A stretch of DNA of 49,832 bases from Acholeplasmatales bacterium (GTDB taxonomy: Bacteria > Bacillota_I > Bacilli_A > ML615J-28 > CAG-313). Under the pieces are notes generated by a model. The model saw only the letters and a list, made by a program, of their open reading frames with translations, was not told the DNA's origin and searched no databases. Location of the stretch: NCBI GenBank assembly GCA_003539625.1, contig DPOU01000004.1, positions 1 to 49,832 of the forward strand. The letters are read 5' to 3'. A program made the translations under genes and the position numbers. This document shows, one piece after another, positions 9,679 to 18,261 of the stretch. The number at the start of each line of letters is the position of its first letter. Position 1 is the stretch's first letter.

Positions 9679-9785
9679 CTGGTATCACCTCTTAACTGTG
9701 TTATTATATCATATTTATTTAAAATATGCCATTATTTTTATCATGAAAGGTTTTTCATTTTTTAATTTAGTTTTTTAAATTAAAA

Positions 9786-9811
9786 ACTTTCTTGTATTTT
9801 AACAAGAAAGT
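9786..9811 (-). terminator. 10-bp hairpin downstream of the broken response regulator
   Basis: Perfect stem ACTTTCTTGT/ACAAGAAAGT with a 6-base loop. T-rich DNA flanks both sides, and the plus side has the longer T tract, so it may work in both directions. It separates the pseudogene from glnA. Confidence 0.55.
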
Positions 9812-9814
9812 CTT

Positions 9815-10109
9815 CTTTTTTTATTCACCTAATACGGTTCCATTAGCTAATGTTATGGTGTAACCATTGTAATTAATAGTAATACTGGTATTTTTTATTA
9901 CCTTTCGCACGAATGGTTTTTAATACGGTTAAGCCATCGATTTTAGGCATCATTATATCAAGTATTAAAGCATCATACATTTCAGTATCTAAATAATCTA
10001 ATGCTTCTTGTCCGTTATATACTGCATCTACCGAATAATTATTATGTTTTAAGATAGTTACTAAAACATTTGATAATGCTTTTTCATCTTCAGCTAATAA
10101 TAATTTCAT
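9815..10109 (-). pseudogene. truncated response-regulator receiver domain fused to a foreign tail
   Basis: Starting at ATG 10109 (site AGAGGTG), the frame encodes an OmpR-type receiver N-terminus: MKLLLAEDEKAL with the acidic pocket, ALILDIMMPKIDG with the phospho-acceptor Asp, then VLKTIRAKGNKK. It stops after 78 codons at 9873. Just past an A6 run, another frame resumes the expected receiver strand (IPVLLL), showing a one-base loss in the run. A third frame then reads INYNGYTITLANGTVLGE and stops near 9827. That tail looks like a protein C-terminus but not like a response regulator. So both a frameshift and a deletion junction near 9866 are likely. The DNA-binding domain and a partner kinase are missing. 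Confidence 0.7.
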
Positions 10110-10135
10110 AACAACACCTCTACTTTACAAGTTAC

Positions 10136-10141
10136 ATTATA
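10136..10141 (-). promoter_or_regulatory. -10 box before the broken regulator
   Basis: TATAAT on the minus strand, 27 bases upstream of the regulator start. The -35 is poorly conserved. Confidence 0.4.
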
Positions 10142-10173
10142 CCCCATTTCTTTAAATATACCTTAAAAAAGTA

Positions 10174-12777
10174 TTACTTCTTCTTTCTATTAATTAATTT
10201 AACTATTTCCATTATTACTACTATTACACAAGATAATAGGAAAGCAATAGATATTTGTGGGAAACTTAAACTACTAAGTTTAAATATATCATTTATACCT
10301 GGGCAATATATTACCATAAATTGTAGAAGGAAGCCAATTAAGAAGGCAAAGTTCATGAATTTATTTTTGTAACTATATTTACTAAAAATAGAGTGTTCAC
10401 TTTTAACGTTGTATGCGTGTAATAATTGAGTAGAAGATAATGTAAAGAATGCCATTGTTTGAGCAACTTTTTGGTCATTAAATACAAACACCCCTAATAG
10501 GTAACTAATTAAAGTAACACCACCAACAATGAAACCTTCAATTATTATTTTAGTACCAAGTTTGTCTGCAAAGAAACTTGTTTTTTTACTTCTTGGTTTA
10601 TTTTTCATGACACTGTCTTCAACTTCTTCCATACCTATACCAAAAGCTGGAAGTGAATCAGTAATTAAATTTATCCAAAGTAAGTGAATTGGTAATAGAG
10701 GAATACCAACATTGATGTTTGATATTACCGCAATCAGTGAAGCAATAAAGATTGTTAGAACTTCACCAATATTACTTGATAGTAAATATTTAACACATTT
10801 TTGAATATTATTGTAAATACCTCTTCCTTCTTTTACCGCATATATAATTGTTGAGTAATTATCATCTGTCAATATCATATCAGCAGCTTGTTTAGAAACT
10901 TCAGTACCTGTTATTCCCATTGCGCAACCAATATCAGCTTTTTTTAATGCAGGAGCATCATTTACGCCATCACCGGTCATTGCAACTATAGCATCATTTT
11001 TCTGCCATGCTTCAACGATTCTTACTTTGTCTTTAGGTGCTACTCTTGCAAATACGCGATATTTATCAATGTCTCTAGCAAGTTCTTCATCACTTATTTT
11101 GTCTAAGTCTGTGCTTGATATTGCTAGATCTCCTTCTTCCATAATACCTAATTCTTTTGCAATAGCTTTTGCGGTAACAATGTAATCGCCCGTTATCATT
11201 ACCGTCTTTATTCCTGCTTGTTTTGCTATTTTAATAGCTTCTTTTACCTCTTGTCTTGCAGGATCTATCATACCTACTAAACCAACAAAGTTTAAATCTC
11301 TTTCTAATTCTTCAGGTTGTGGTATTTTATCAAAATATTTGATGCCTAATCCTAATACTCTTAAAGCATTTTCAGCCATTTCTTTATTAGCATTTTTAGC
11401 ATTTTCCAATGTTTGATAATCATTATTACATAAATTTATGATATTATCGGGAGCACCTTTGGTAATTGCTAAATATCTATCATTATCTTTAATAACCGTT
11501 GTCATTAACTTTCTTTCACTATCAAAAGGTAAATCCATTATTCTATTTACTTTATTAATATCTTCACCATAAACTAAGTTGATATCTAGTAAGGCAAGTT
11601 CAGTTGGATCACCAATTCTTTCTATTTTGCCATTTACATTATTAATTGATGCATCACAACAAATTGCAAAGTAATTTATCATTTTGGTTTCTTCTTCCGT
11701 AAGTGATTCAACATCTTTAATATTGTTTGCATATATTTTAACTACGGTCATTTTATTTTGGGTAAGAGTTCCTGTTTTATCTGAACATACCACATTACAT
11801 GAACCAAGAGTTTCAACTGCTGGTAGTTTTTTGACAATGGCATTTTTCTTACTCATTTTGCTAACACCAATTGCAAGTACAATTGTAACTACGGTCGCAA
11901 GTCCTTCAGGTATTGCTGCTACAGCAAGTGCAATAGCCGTTTTGAAACATTCTAACCATTCAGTAGATAAATCAGCACCATTTTTCTTTGCGGCAATTAA
12001 TTCAAGGCCAAAAACAACAACGCATATTCCCAAAGCAAGTAAACCAATCATTTTACCCACTTGAGCAAGTTTGTTTTGAAGAGGAGTTTTTGAATTATCT
12101 TCTTCTGTTAACATACCCGCAATTTTACCTATTTGGGTTGACATACCGACTGCGGTAACAACAGCTTTAGCTTTACCGTTAGTTACATATGTTGAAGAAA
12201 ACAAACAATTCTTTAGATCACCAATTGGTAAATTTTCATCTTCAATATAATCAGCATTTTTTTCAACTGGAACCGATTCACCTGTTAATGAAGCTTCTTC
12301 AACTTTTAAGTTTGAACATTCAATAATAGTTGCATCAGCCGAAATGCTATCACCAGCTTCAACATATATGATATCACCTACAACAAGTTCTTTTGAATCT
12401 ATTGTAATAAGACTATTATTCCTAAATACTTTGGTAGTAGAAGCTGTCATTTTCTTTAAGGCTTCAAGACTTTTTTCTGCCTTATTTTCTTGGAATACCC
12501 CAAGTAATGCATTAACTATTACAACAATAAAAATTATCAAACTATCAATCCATTCAGACGGATCAATGATAATTGATATTACTGCGGCAAGTAATAATAT
12601 TATTATTAATATGTCCGCAAATTGCATTAAAAATCTAACAACGATATTTTTCTTTTTCTTTTCGACTAATTCATTACTTCCATAGATTTCTCTATTGGCA
12701 AGTATTTGTTCATCTTTTAAACCACCATCTAAATTAGTGTTAAATTTTTTTTCTAATTCTTTTAAATTTTCTTTCAT
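10174..12777 (-). CDS. P-type (P2A-like) cation-transporting ATPase, Ca2+/Mn2+ exporter
   Basis: This 867-residue membrane pump has the complete P2 ATPase plan. An N-terminal cytoplasmic segment and M1-M2 are followed by the actuator loop LTGESVPVEK, M4 with the ion-site sequence VAAIPEGLATVV, and the phosphorylation motif SDKTGTLTQNKMTV. Then come the nucleotide-binding domain with KGAPD, the hinge MTGDGVNDAPALKKA, and M5-M10 with LWINLITDSLPAFGIGM. These ion-site residues are those of SERCA/PMR1-type pumps. The upstream yybP-ykoY element senses Mn2+, which points to Mn2+ export, with Ca2+ as an alternative. A good RBS (AGGAGG) precedes ATG 12777. Confidence 0.92.
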   Translation of the reverse strand: MKENLKELEKKFNTNLDGGLKDEQILANREIYGSNELVEKKKKNIVVRFLMQFADILIIILLLAAVISIIIDPSEWIDSLIIFIVVIVNALLGVFQENKAEKSLEALKKMTASTTKVFRNNSLITIDSKELVVGDIIYVEAGDSISADATIIECSNLKVEEASLTGESVPVEKNADYIEDENLPIGDLKNCLFSSTYVTNGKAKAVVTAVGMSTQIGKIAGMLTEEDNSKTPLQNKLAQVGKMIGLLALGICVVVFGLELIAAKKNGADLSTEWLECFKTAIALAVAAIPEGLATVVTIVLAIGVSKMSKKNAIVKKLPAVETLGSCNVVCSDKTGTLTQNKMTVVKIYANNIKDVESLTEEETKMINYFAICCDASINNVNGKIERIGDPTELALLDINLVYGEDINKVNRIMDLPFDSERKLMTTVIKDNDRYLAITKGAPDNIINLCNNDYQTLENAKNANKEMAENALRVLGLGIKYFDKIPQPEELERDLNFVGLVGMIDPARQEVKEAIKIAKQAGIKTVMITGDYIVTAKAIAKELGIMEEGDLAISSTDLDKISDEELARDIDKYRVFARVAPKDKVRIVEAWQKNDAIVAMTGDGVNDAPALKKADIGCAMGITGTEVSKQAADMILTDDNYSTIIYAVKEGRGIYNNIQKCVKYLLSSNIGEVLTIFIASLIAVISNINVGIPLLPIHLLWINLITDSLPAFGIGMEEVEDSVMKNKPRSKKTSFFADKLGTKIIIEGFIVGGVTLISYLLGVFVFNDQKVAQTMAFFTLSSTQLLHAYNVKSEHSIFSKYSYKNKFMNFAFLIGFLLQFMVIYCPGINDIFKLSSLSFPQISIAFLLSCVIVVIMEIVKLINRKKK

Positions 12778-12794
12778 TTTTCCTCCTAAAAAGC

Positions 12795-12935
12795 AAATAA
12801 AAAAGGCCTTAAACTTCTTAAAAGTTTTAAGGTCTTGCTAATCAATTTGACTCTAAAGCCGGATATAAATCGAGATGACGGCAATAGAAATTAACTATTA
12901 GTTAATTAAGCTACTCCCCTTGTAAGGGCTTATTT
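12795..12935 (-). promoter_or_regulatory. yybP-ykoY manganese riboswitch
   Basis: The leader of the ATPase gene contains, in order on the minus strand, AAGGGGAGTAGC, GCCGTCATCTCGA, CCGGCTTTAGAG and GCAAGACC, the conserved blocks of the yybP-ykoY family. The final CAAGACC overlaps a terminator hairpin (12797-12834), so ligand binding can switch between terminator and antiterminator. The family is known to bind Mn2+ and to switch on exporters such as YkoY and P-type ATPases. The match is by motif recognition; a covariance search would settle it. Confidence 0.88.
12797..12834 (-). terminator. riboswitch expression-platform terminator
   Basis: Minus-strand arms CCTTAAAACTT and AAGTTTAAGG (one bulge), followed by CC and TTTTTT. 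Its 5' arm shares the CAAGACC block of the aptamer. Confidence 0.75.
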
Positions 12936-12947
12936 AATTGTAGTTTA

Positions 12948-12976
12948 ATTTTATCATAATTATTTATCATTGTCAA
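12948..12976 (-). promoter_or_regulatory. promoter of riboswitch-ATPase transcript
   Basis: -35 TTGACA (12971-12976), 17-bp spacer, -10 TAAAAT (12948-12953) on the minus strand. Confidence 0.7.
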
Positions 12977-12984
12977 CAATTACG

Positions 12985-13073
12985 AAAAAAAAGCCCCCGA
13001 GAAAAAAGGAAGACTATATTTGGGGGGGTAGTCAACCTTTTACTTAATTTGATTTGGGGGGCACAAATTAAGC
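12985..13073 (-). ncRNA. candidate small RNA with two C-rich hairpin loops
   Basis: A free-standing transcription unit of about 88 bases lies between rnc and the riboswitch. Its promoter is at 13080-13108. Hairpin 1 pairs 13064-13072 with 13043-13051 (9 bp) around a loop reading TGCCCCCCAAAT. Hairpin 2 pairs 13029-13033 with 13012-13016 (5 bp) around a loop reading CCCCCCCAAATA. Both loops thus show CCCCCCAAAT. The RNA ends with GGGGGC and T8 (12985-12992); the G5 can pair with the second C-run as a terminator or pseudoknot. No ORF is present. C-rich loops that pair with G-rich ribosome-binding sites are a known design in Gram-positive small RNAs (FsrA, csRNA, Rsa families), but I do not recognise this one. 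Confidence 0.65.
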
Positions 13074-13079
13074 ACTTAC

Positions 13080-13108
13080 ATTATAGCACAGTTTTTTTCA
13101 AAATGCAA
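13080..13108 (-). promoter_or_regulatory. promoter of the C-rich small RNA
   Basis: -35 TTGCAT (13103-13108), 17-bp spacer, consensus -10 TATAAT (13080-13085) on the minus strand, aimed at the hairpin region and not at any ORF. Confidence 0.72.
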
Positions 13109-13153
13109 GTGTTTTTGCTCATTTTTTTAAATTTTTTTGTAAAATTTTGTTTT

Positions 13154-13852
13154 TTAGTTATTTTTTGCCTTTGCAACCTTAGCCAAAGCATCTTTTGCGG
13201 CAGCTTGCTGAGCTGATTTTTTGTTGCCGCCTACCCCAGTTCCAAGGATTATTCCCTCTAAAACGACATTCATTGTGAACTTAGGATTATTGGTTGGTCC
13301 TTCCTTTTTTATTTCTACATATTCTAAATTGTTACGAGTTTCAGATTGAACAAATTCTTGCAATCTACTTTTGTAATCTATGAATTCAACTTGATCGTTT
13401 GCTTTTATATGTGGAAAGACAATTATTTCTAATATTTTTTTAACATCTGCCAAGCCATTTGTTAAATATAACGCACCGAGGAATGCTTCAAACGCATCAT
13501 TTATTATGGCATCTTTTTCACGGCCACCCGTTTTTTCTTCACCACAACCTAATAGTAATAGTTTATCTATTTCTAATTCTTTCGCATATTTAGCATTTGC
13601 ACTTTCACAAACATAAGTTGCACGTAATTTACTCATAGCACCTTCTGTCATTTTTGGGAAGTTATTGTATATATATGTTGCAACTAATAATCCCAATACC
13701 GCATCCCCTAGAAATTCAATTCTTTCATTACTTTCTAGTTTATGTTCATTTGCAAAAGATGAGTGTGTCATAGCAAGTAAAAATTCATCAGTTCTATTTA
13801 TTTGTATATTATATCTAGATAATATTTGTTTTAACTTTTTTGTATTTAACAT
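13154..13852 (-). CDS. rnc: ribonuclease III
   Basis: This double-strand-specific endonuclease processes rRNA precursors and structured mRNAs. The 232 residues contain the catalytic signature ERIEFLGDAVLGL, the second acidic site KDAIINDAFEAFLGALYL, and a C-terminal dsRNA-binding domain from DYKSRLQEFVQ to KKSAQQAAAKDAL. It follows recG by 15 bp with its own AAGGGGAT site. In Bacillus the fatty-acid genes (fapR-plsX-fab-acp) lie between recG and rnc; here they are absent. Confidence 0.95.
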   Translation of the reverse strand: MLNTKKLKQILSRYNIQINRTDEFLLAMTHSSFANEHKLESNERIEFLGDAVLGLLVATYIYNNFPKMTEGAMSKLRATYVCESANAKYAKELEIDKLLLLGCGEEKTGGREKDAIINDAFEAFLGALYLTNGLADVKKILEIIVFPHIKANDQVEFIDYKSRLQEFVQSETRNNLEYVEIKKEGPTNNPKFTMNVVLEGIILGTGVGGNKKSAQQAAAKDALAKVAKAKNN

Positions 13853-13867
13853 TTTTATCCCCTTATA

Positions 13868-15940
13868 TTAATCTAACTCAGTTTGTTTCATTACATAATT
13901 ATGTTTAGCAGTTTCATATAAATATTTATAATCTTCTTCCGTAAATAATTTATTATTATTTACCATTTCTTCTGAATCAGTATTAGCAATTTCTAATAGG
14001 TCACTGTCATCTTTTAAACTAGCGTATTTAAAATTCATTGAACCTGACTGCTTTTCACCAAAGAATTCACCTGGACCTCGATGTTTTAAATCGTATTCTG
14101 CTAATGCAAATCCATCAGTCGTTTTTTCGACCATTTTTAATCTTTCAATACTGTTTTCGGTTGGATTATCACTTGTTATAAAGAAACAATATGGTACACT
14201 ATCACTACGCATTACTCTTCCTCTTAATTGGTGGAGAGTTGCTACACCAAATCTTTCTGCACCAAGTACCAAAATAGTTGTGGCATTTACAACATTAACA
14301 CCTACTTCTATTACGCTTGTTGCAACAAGAATTTGAATTTCGTTGTTCAAAAATTCTTGCATGATTTTTTCTTTTTCATCTGGTTTTAGTTTGCCATGAA
14401 TTAATCCTACTGTTGCTATTCCCGCAAAATATTGCTTCATATTTTCGTATATCTTTGTGGCATTTGCGGTATCAAGAACTTCCGATTCTTCAATAAGTGG
14501 AGTTACTACATATATTTGATGACCATTTTTCAATTCATTTTTTATATGATCCATTACTTCACGTTTATGTTCTTTATCAACATATTTTGTTATAACTGCT
14601 TTTCGATTTTTTGGCATTGTCTTAATAATTGATATATCAGTATCACCATAGGCTGAGATTGCTAGGGTTCTTGGGATAGGTGTTGCACTCATTTTTAAGT
14701 AGTTAACATCTAAACCTTTATTTTTGATAAGAACTCTTTGTCTAACCCCAAAGCGATGTTCTTCATCAGCAATTACAGTACCAAGATTGTAGTATTCTAC
14801 ATCTTTTTGGAATAAAGCATGCGTACCAACGACAATATTGATAGTACCATTTTGGAGACCTTCTAATATCTGTCTTTTTTCTTTTAATGGCGTAGATCCC
14901 GTTAATAATGCAATATTTATATTATCAAATGGTTCAAGTTGACTTCTTAATGTATCGTAATGTTGTTTAGAAAGAATTTCAGTAGGACACATCAAAGCTG
15001 CTTGATATCCTCCTGATACAGTTGCAAGAATTGTCATAATGGCAACTATCGTTTTACCGCTACCTACTTCACCTTGTAATAACCGATTCATTGCAAAGTG
15101 GGCTTTTAAGTCTGCTAAAATATCTCTTATTGCTTTTTCTTGATCTATGGTTAATTCGTATGATAAGCTATTTTTTAATTTCTCTAATAGTTTTACATCG
15201 TAGTTGATTGCGGGGCAATCGTCTTCTTTTTGTCGCATATAATGAAGATATTTCATTGATACTTGATACTTTAATAATTCTTCATACTTTATTCTTTTTT
15301 GTGCTTTTTTTATTTCATCAAGATTATCTGATAAATGCATTATTTTTATTGCATCTTTCAGTGATAATAAATTATGTTTTTCAATATAGTCTTTTGGTAA
15401 AGTTTCAATGATTTCGTCTTTATGTTTTCGGTATACTACACTCATTAATTCTAAATATTTAGATTCCGAAATATCTTTGATACGATAAGTTGGAATAATA
15501 TCACGATTTATTTCATCTAAAACAACTAAATTACTTACTGTAAAGTTGTTCATATTTTGGTAGAATTTACCTTGAACTCTTATCACTGATCCGTAATTTA
15601 ATTTACCCTTTAGGTATATTCTATTAAATAGCGTACATCTAATTTTTATACCTTCTACATCAAGTTGAAATACAACAGTTGAAAGTTTACTTTTTAGGTA
15701 ATTTACGGTTACTTTTGAAACAATTGTTCCCTCTAATATTGTTGGTTCATCAAGTACCGCATCGTTTATTGAATGTACGGAAAAGTCTTCATATTTAACC
15801 GGAAAATCAAGCAATAAGTCTTCAACTGTCAAGATGTCTTTTTTCTTGAAAATCGTAATATATCTAGATAAGATATAATCCTCATCCGCAAGCAAATGTT
15901 CTGGTAATATATGTAATGTCGTATTTTTTACTTCTTGCAT
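13868..15940 (-). CDS. recG: ATP-dependent DNA helicase RecG
   Basis: RecG drives branch migration and remodels stalled replication forks. The 690 residues are full length, with an N-terminal OB/wedge region (about 60-160), Walker A LLQGEVGSGKT, motif II DEEHRFGVRQR, motif III MSATPIPRTLA, and C-terminal helicase motifs including QLRGRVMRSD. The motif II residue is Glu where DEQH is usual; the core acidic pair is kept. It starts with AGAGGAGGG before ATG 15940. It follows fakA (an intervening hairpin may reduce read-through) and precedes rnc. Confidence 0.96.
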   Translation of the reverse strand: MQEVKNTTLHILPEHLLADEDYILSRYITIFKKKDILTVEDLLLDFPVKYEDFSVHSINDAVLDEPTILEGTIVSKVTVNYLKSKLSTVVFQLDVEGIKIRCTLFNRIYLKGKLNYGSVIRVQGKFYQNMNNFTVSNLVVLDEINRDIIPTYRIKDISESKYLELMSVVYRKHKDEIIETLPKDYIEKHNLLSLKDAIKIMHLSDNLDEIKKAQKRIKYEELLKYQVSMKYLHYMRQKEDDCPAINYDVKLLEKLKNSLSYELTIDQEKAIRDILADLKAHFAMNRLLQGEVGSGKTIVAIMTILATVSGGYQAALMCPTEILSKQHYDTLRSQLEPFDNINIALLTGSTPLKEKRQILEGLQNGTINIVVGTHALFQKDVEYYNLGTVIADEEHRFGVRQRVLIKNKGLDVNYLKMSATPIPRTLAISAYGDTDISIIKTMPKNRKAVITKYVDKEHKREVMDHIKNELKNGHQIYVVTPLIEESEVLDTANATKIYENMKQYFAGIATVGLIHGKLKPDEKEKIMQEFLNNEIQILVATSVIEVGVNVVNATTILVLGAERFGVATLHQLRGRVMRSDSVPYCFFITSDNPTENSIERLKMVEKTTDGFALAEYDLKHRGPGEFFGEKQSGSMNFKYASLKDDSDLLEIANTDSEEMVNNNKLFTEEDYKYLYETAKHNYVMKQTELD

Positions 15941-15956
15941 GCTTTCCCTCCTCTTT

Positions 15957-15986
15957 ATTTAAGAAAAAGTGGAGTAAATCCACTTT
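15957..15986 (-). terminator. hairpin between fakA and recG
   Basis: Stem AAAGTGGA/TCCACTTT with a 5-base loop, then TTTTTCTT on the minus strand, just after the fakA stop. It may be partial, since recG lies 50 bp further on without an obvious promoter. Confidence 0.65.
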
Positions 15987-15992
15987 CTTTTT

Positions 15993-17702
15993 TTACTCAA
16001 TAGAGAGTATATAACTATATACTTCTTGATTACCTGAAATTGTATCAATTTCAACTTTAGGATAAGTTTCAGTAATATAATTTTTTAACTCTTCTAATTC
16101 TTCAGTAGCAACATCTTTACCGTATATAATTGTAATAATTTCTTTTTCGGCAATGTCACTATTAGCTAAGATACCTTCTGTGGCATCAAGGCGTGATTTT
16201 TCAGAAACTACGATTTTTCCATTACAAATACCAATGTAGTCTCCTTCATTAATATGTACACCTTCTATTTCTGCATTTCTTATTGAATAAGTTACTAAAC
16301 CGGTAGTTACGTTTGAGATTACATCTTTGATATCATTTAAGATTGTATCAATATCGTTACTACTAAAATCTAGCATTGTAAGTGCAGAATAACCTTGTGC
16401 TAAAGTTTTACTAGGTGCAACATAGATCTTCGCTTTATCATAGTATTTTGCGGCTTGTTCAGCTGTTAAAACGATGTTTGAGTTGTTAGGGAAAACAATA
16501 ATGTTTTCAGCATTTAAGCTATCAAAACCTTTAACAAAGTCTTCAGCAGATGGGTTCATACTTTGACCACCTTCAACTACATAGTCAACTCCCATTTCTT
16601 TAAATACATTTACTAGGCCTTGACCAGAAGCAACTGCTACTACCGCGAATTTCTTTCTGTTTACTGATTTTCTTGCTTCAACACATCCAGGACATTCACA
16701 TTGTTGAACATGATGTTCAGGATTTATACTAGTAATAGCACCTTCATTATGTTGAACTGACATATTTTCAATTTTAATTGTTACGTATTCACCATATTGT
16801 TGGCAATGATTTAGTACAACACCCGGTGTTTTAGTATGTACGTGTACTTTTACAATATCGTCATCTTTTAATGCTACAATACTATCGCCTAATGTTTCAA
16901 GGAAATCAACAATAGTCTTTACTTCAAATTTTGCAGGATTAACCTTTTTATTTTGTAATTGTAAAATAAATTCAGTACAATAACCATATTCTAATTCGCT
17001 ATCTGCGTTGAATGAACTTGCATTAACAACTGGTTGATGAAGAGCTACTTGTGAATTAGCTTCGATTACTTCGCCGTTTAATGCCTTTTGCATACCTTCT
17101 AAAATGTAAACTAATCCAGCACCACCAGAGTCTACTACTCCTGCATCTTGTAAAACTGGTAATAAACTTGGAGTTCTACCAAGTGAAGCATGAGCTTCAT
17201 CAATTAAGATTTTAAAGAAATCTTCAAGTGTTGAACCTTTTTTCATAACACGATAGGCTTTTTTAGATGATTCGCGTGCTACAGTTAAAATAGTTCCTTC
17301 TACTGGTTTCATTACCGCATGATATGCTTGTTCTACACCAGATATAAATGCTTTTGAAAATTCTTTTGTACTTACTTCATCAAGTCCTGTTCCATTTGGA
17401 CCTTTGAATCCTTTATATATTCCTCTAAAGAATTGTGATAAGATAACGCCAGAATTACCACGTGCCCCCATTAACATTCCTCTAGATAGTTTTTTAGATA
17501 TTTCATATATTGATTTTGAATCTAATTGCTTAATTTCGTTTGCGCCTGCTTCAATTGTCATACGCATGTTTGTGCCAGTATCACCATCTGGAACTGGGAA
17601 TACATTTAAAGCGTCAACCTCTTTATAGTTAACTGACAAATTAGCAGCACCGTTGATAACTAGCTGTTTAAACAGTTCGCCATCGATTGTTTTATGTTGC
17701 AT
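15993..17702 (-). CDS. fakA: fatty acid kinase subunit A (DAK phosphatase family, YloV)
   Basis: FakA phosphorylates FakB-bound fatty acids so that exogenous fatty acids enter phospholipid synthesis. I place the start at ATG 17700-17702, because a perfect AAGGAGGACC site precedes it; an in-frame ATG at 17807 adds an unlikely 35 residues. The 569-residue protein has the DhaL ATP-binding domain (PVPDGDTGTNM, GARGNSGVILSQFFRG, DSGGAGLVYILEG), a central linker with CECPGC that may bind zinc, and a C-terminal domain with SGQGL and VFPNNSNIVLTAEQA. Its neighbourhood (rpmB divergent, recG downstream) matches yloV in Bacillus. YloU, the usual partner gene, is not between rpmB and fakA. Confidence 0.9.
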   Translation of the reverse strand: MQHKTIDGELFKQLVINGAANLSVNYKEVDALNVFPVPDGDTGTNMRMTIEAGANEIKQLDSKSIYEISKKLSRGMLMGARGNSGVILSQFFRGIYKGFKGPNGTGLDEVSTKEFSKAFISGVEQAYHAVMKPVEGTILTVARESSKKAYRVMKKGSTLEDFFKILIDEAHASLGRTPSLLPVLQDAGVVDSGGAGLVYILEGMQKALNGEVIEANSQVALHQPVVNASSFNADSELEYGYCTEFILQLQNKKVNPAKFEVKTIVDFLETLGDSIVALKDDDIVKVHVHTKTPGVVLNHCQQYGEYVTIKIENMSVQHNEGAITSINPEHHVQQCECPGCVEARKSVNRKKFAVVAVASGQGLVNVFKEMGVDYVVEGGQSMNPSAEDFVKGFDSLNAENIIVFPNNSNIVLTAEQAAKYYDKAKIYVAPSKTLAQGYSALTMLDFSSNDIDTILNDIKDVISNVTTGLVTYSIRNAEIEGVHINEGDYIGICNGKIVVSEKSRLDATEGILANSDIAEKEIITIIYGKDVATEELEELKNYITETYPKVEIDTISGNQEVYSYILSIE

Positions 17703-17743
17703 AATGGTCCTCCTTATATAGGTATATTTTAAAATGCTAGTAT

Positions 17744-17772
17744 ATTCTACCACATTTTTTACTTTTTTGCAA
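17744..17772 (-). promoter_or_regulatory. promoter of fakA-recG-rnc
   Basis: -35 TTGCAA (17767-17772), 17-bp spacer, -10 TAGAAT (17744-17749) on the minus strand. Confidence 0.68.
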
Positions 17773-17930
17773 GCAATATAAAACCATTCACTATAATATT
17801 GATACATTTTTTTGATTTTTGTACCGTTTTTTTAGTTAAAACATCAATATTCAAGACATTTTATGTATTTTTTTTATTAATTATTACAAACCATATGCAC
17901 TAACTTTTATACTTTTATATAGTAATTTAG

Positions 17931-17959
17931 TTGCAATTATTACTTTTTTTTGGTATAAT
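17931..17959 (+). promoter_or_regulatory. promoter of rpmB
   Basis: -35 TTGCAA (17931-17936), 17-bp spacer, consensus -10 TATAAT (17954-17959); divergent from the fakA promoter across about 160 bp of AT-rich DNA in which I see nothing else. Confidence 0.75.
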
Positions 17960-17998
17960 AGAACAAGAAAAAGTATCAATCAAGGAGGAACTCATTAT

Positions 17999-18199
17999 AT
18001 GGCAAAATGTTATGTTACAGGTTTAGGACCTAAAGCCGGAAATAATCGTTCTCACTCTTTACAAGCAAGTCGTCGTACTTGGAAACCTAATCTTCAAAAA
18101 GTTCGTATTAAAGATGAAAAAGGTCGTGTAATTAGAGTGTACGTTTCTACTCGTGCTCTACGTACTGGTCTTAAGAATGGTTCAATTGAACGCGCTTAA
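17999..18199 (+). CDS. rpmB: 50S ribosomal protein L28
   Basis: This 66-residue basic protein binds the large subunit. MAKCYVTGLGPKAGNNRSHS, RRTWKPNLQKV and a C-terminal STRALRTGLKNG are the L28 hallmarks. The first Cys of the zinc-type motif is present without its partner, so this is a zinc-independent form. An AAGGAGG site precedes it, and a terminator follows directly. In Bacillus rpmB likewise stands alone opposite or near yloU-yloV. Confidence 0.96.
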   Translation: MAKCYVTGLGPKAGNNRSHSLQASRRTWKPNLQKVRIKDEKGRVIRVYVSTRALRTGLKNGSIERA

Positions 18200-18204
18200 T
18201 AATT

Positions 18205-18235
18205 AACTGTACTTAAAGTACAGTTTTATTTTTTT
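18205..18235 (+). terminator. rpmB terminator
   Basis: Stem AACTGTAC/GTACAGTT with loop TTAAA, followed by TTTTATTTTTTT. Confidence 0.85.
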
Positions 18236-18237
18236 AT

Positions 18238-18261
18238 AAAAAGAGGGTTACCCCTCTTTTT
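18238..18261 (-). terminator. spoVM terminator, probably bidirectional
   Basis: Perfect 10-bp stem AAAAAGAGGG/CCCTCTTTTT with a 4-base loop. It begins inside the spoVM stop codon and separates convergent spoVM and rpmB. Confidence 0.75.

Noticed and set aside
9679..9760. GlnR operator upstream of glnA
   Set aside because: No TGTNAN7TNACA inverted repeat could be found; only a -10 box is convincing.
17600..17807. Longer fakA starting at 17807
   Set aside because: The extra 35 residues cover the promoter and the AGGAGG site, and they are not like FakA.
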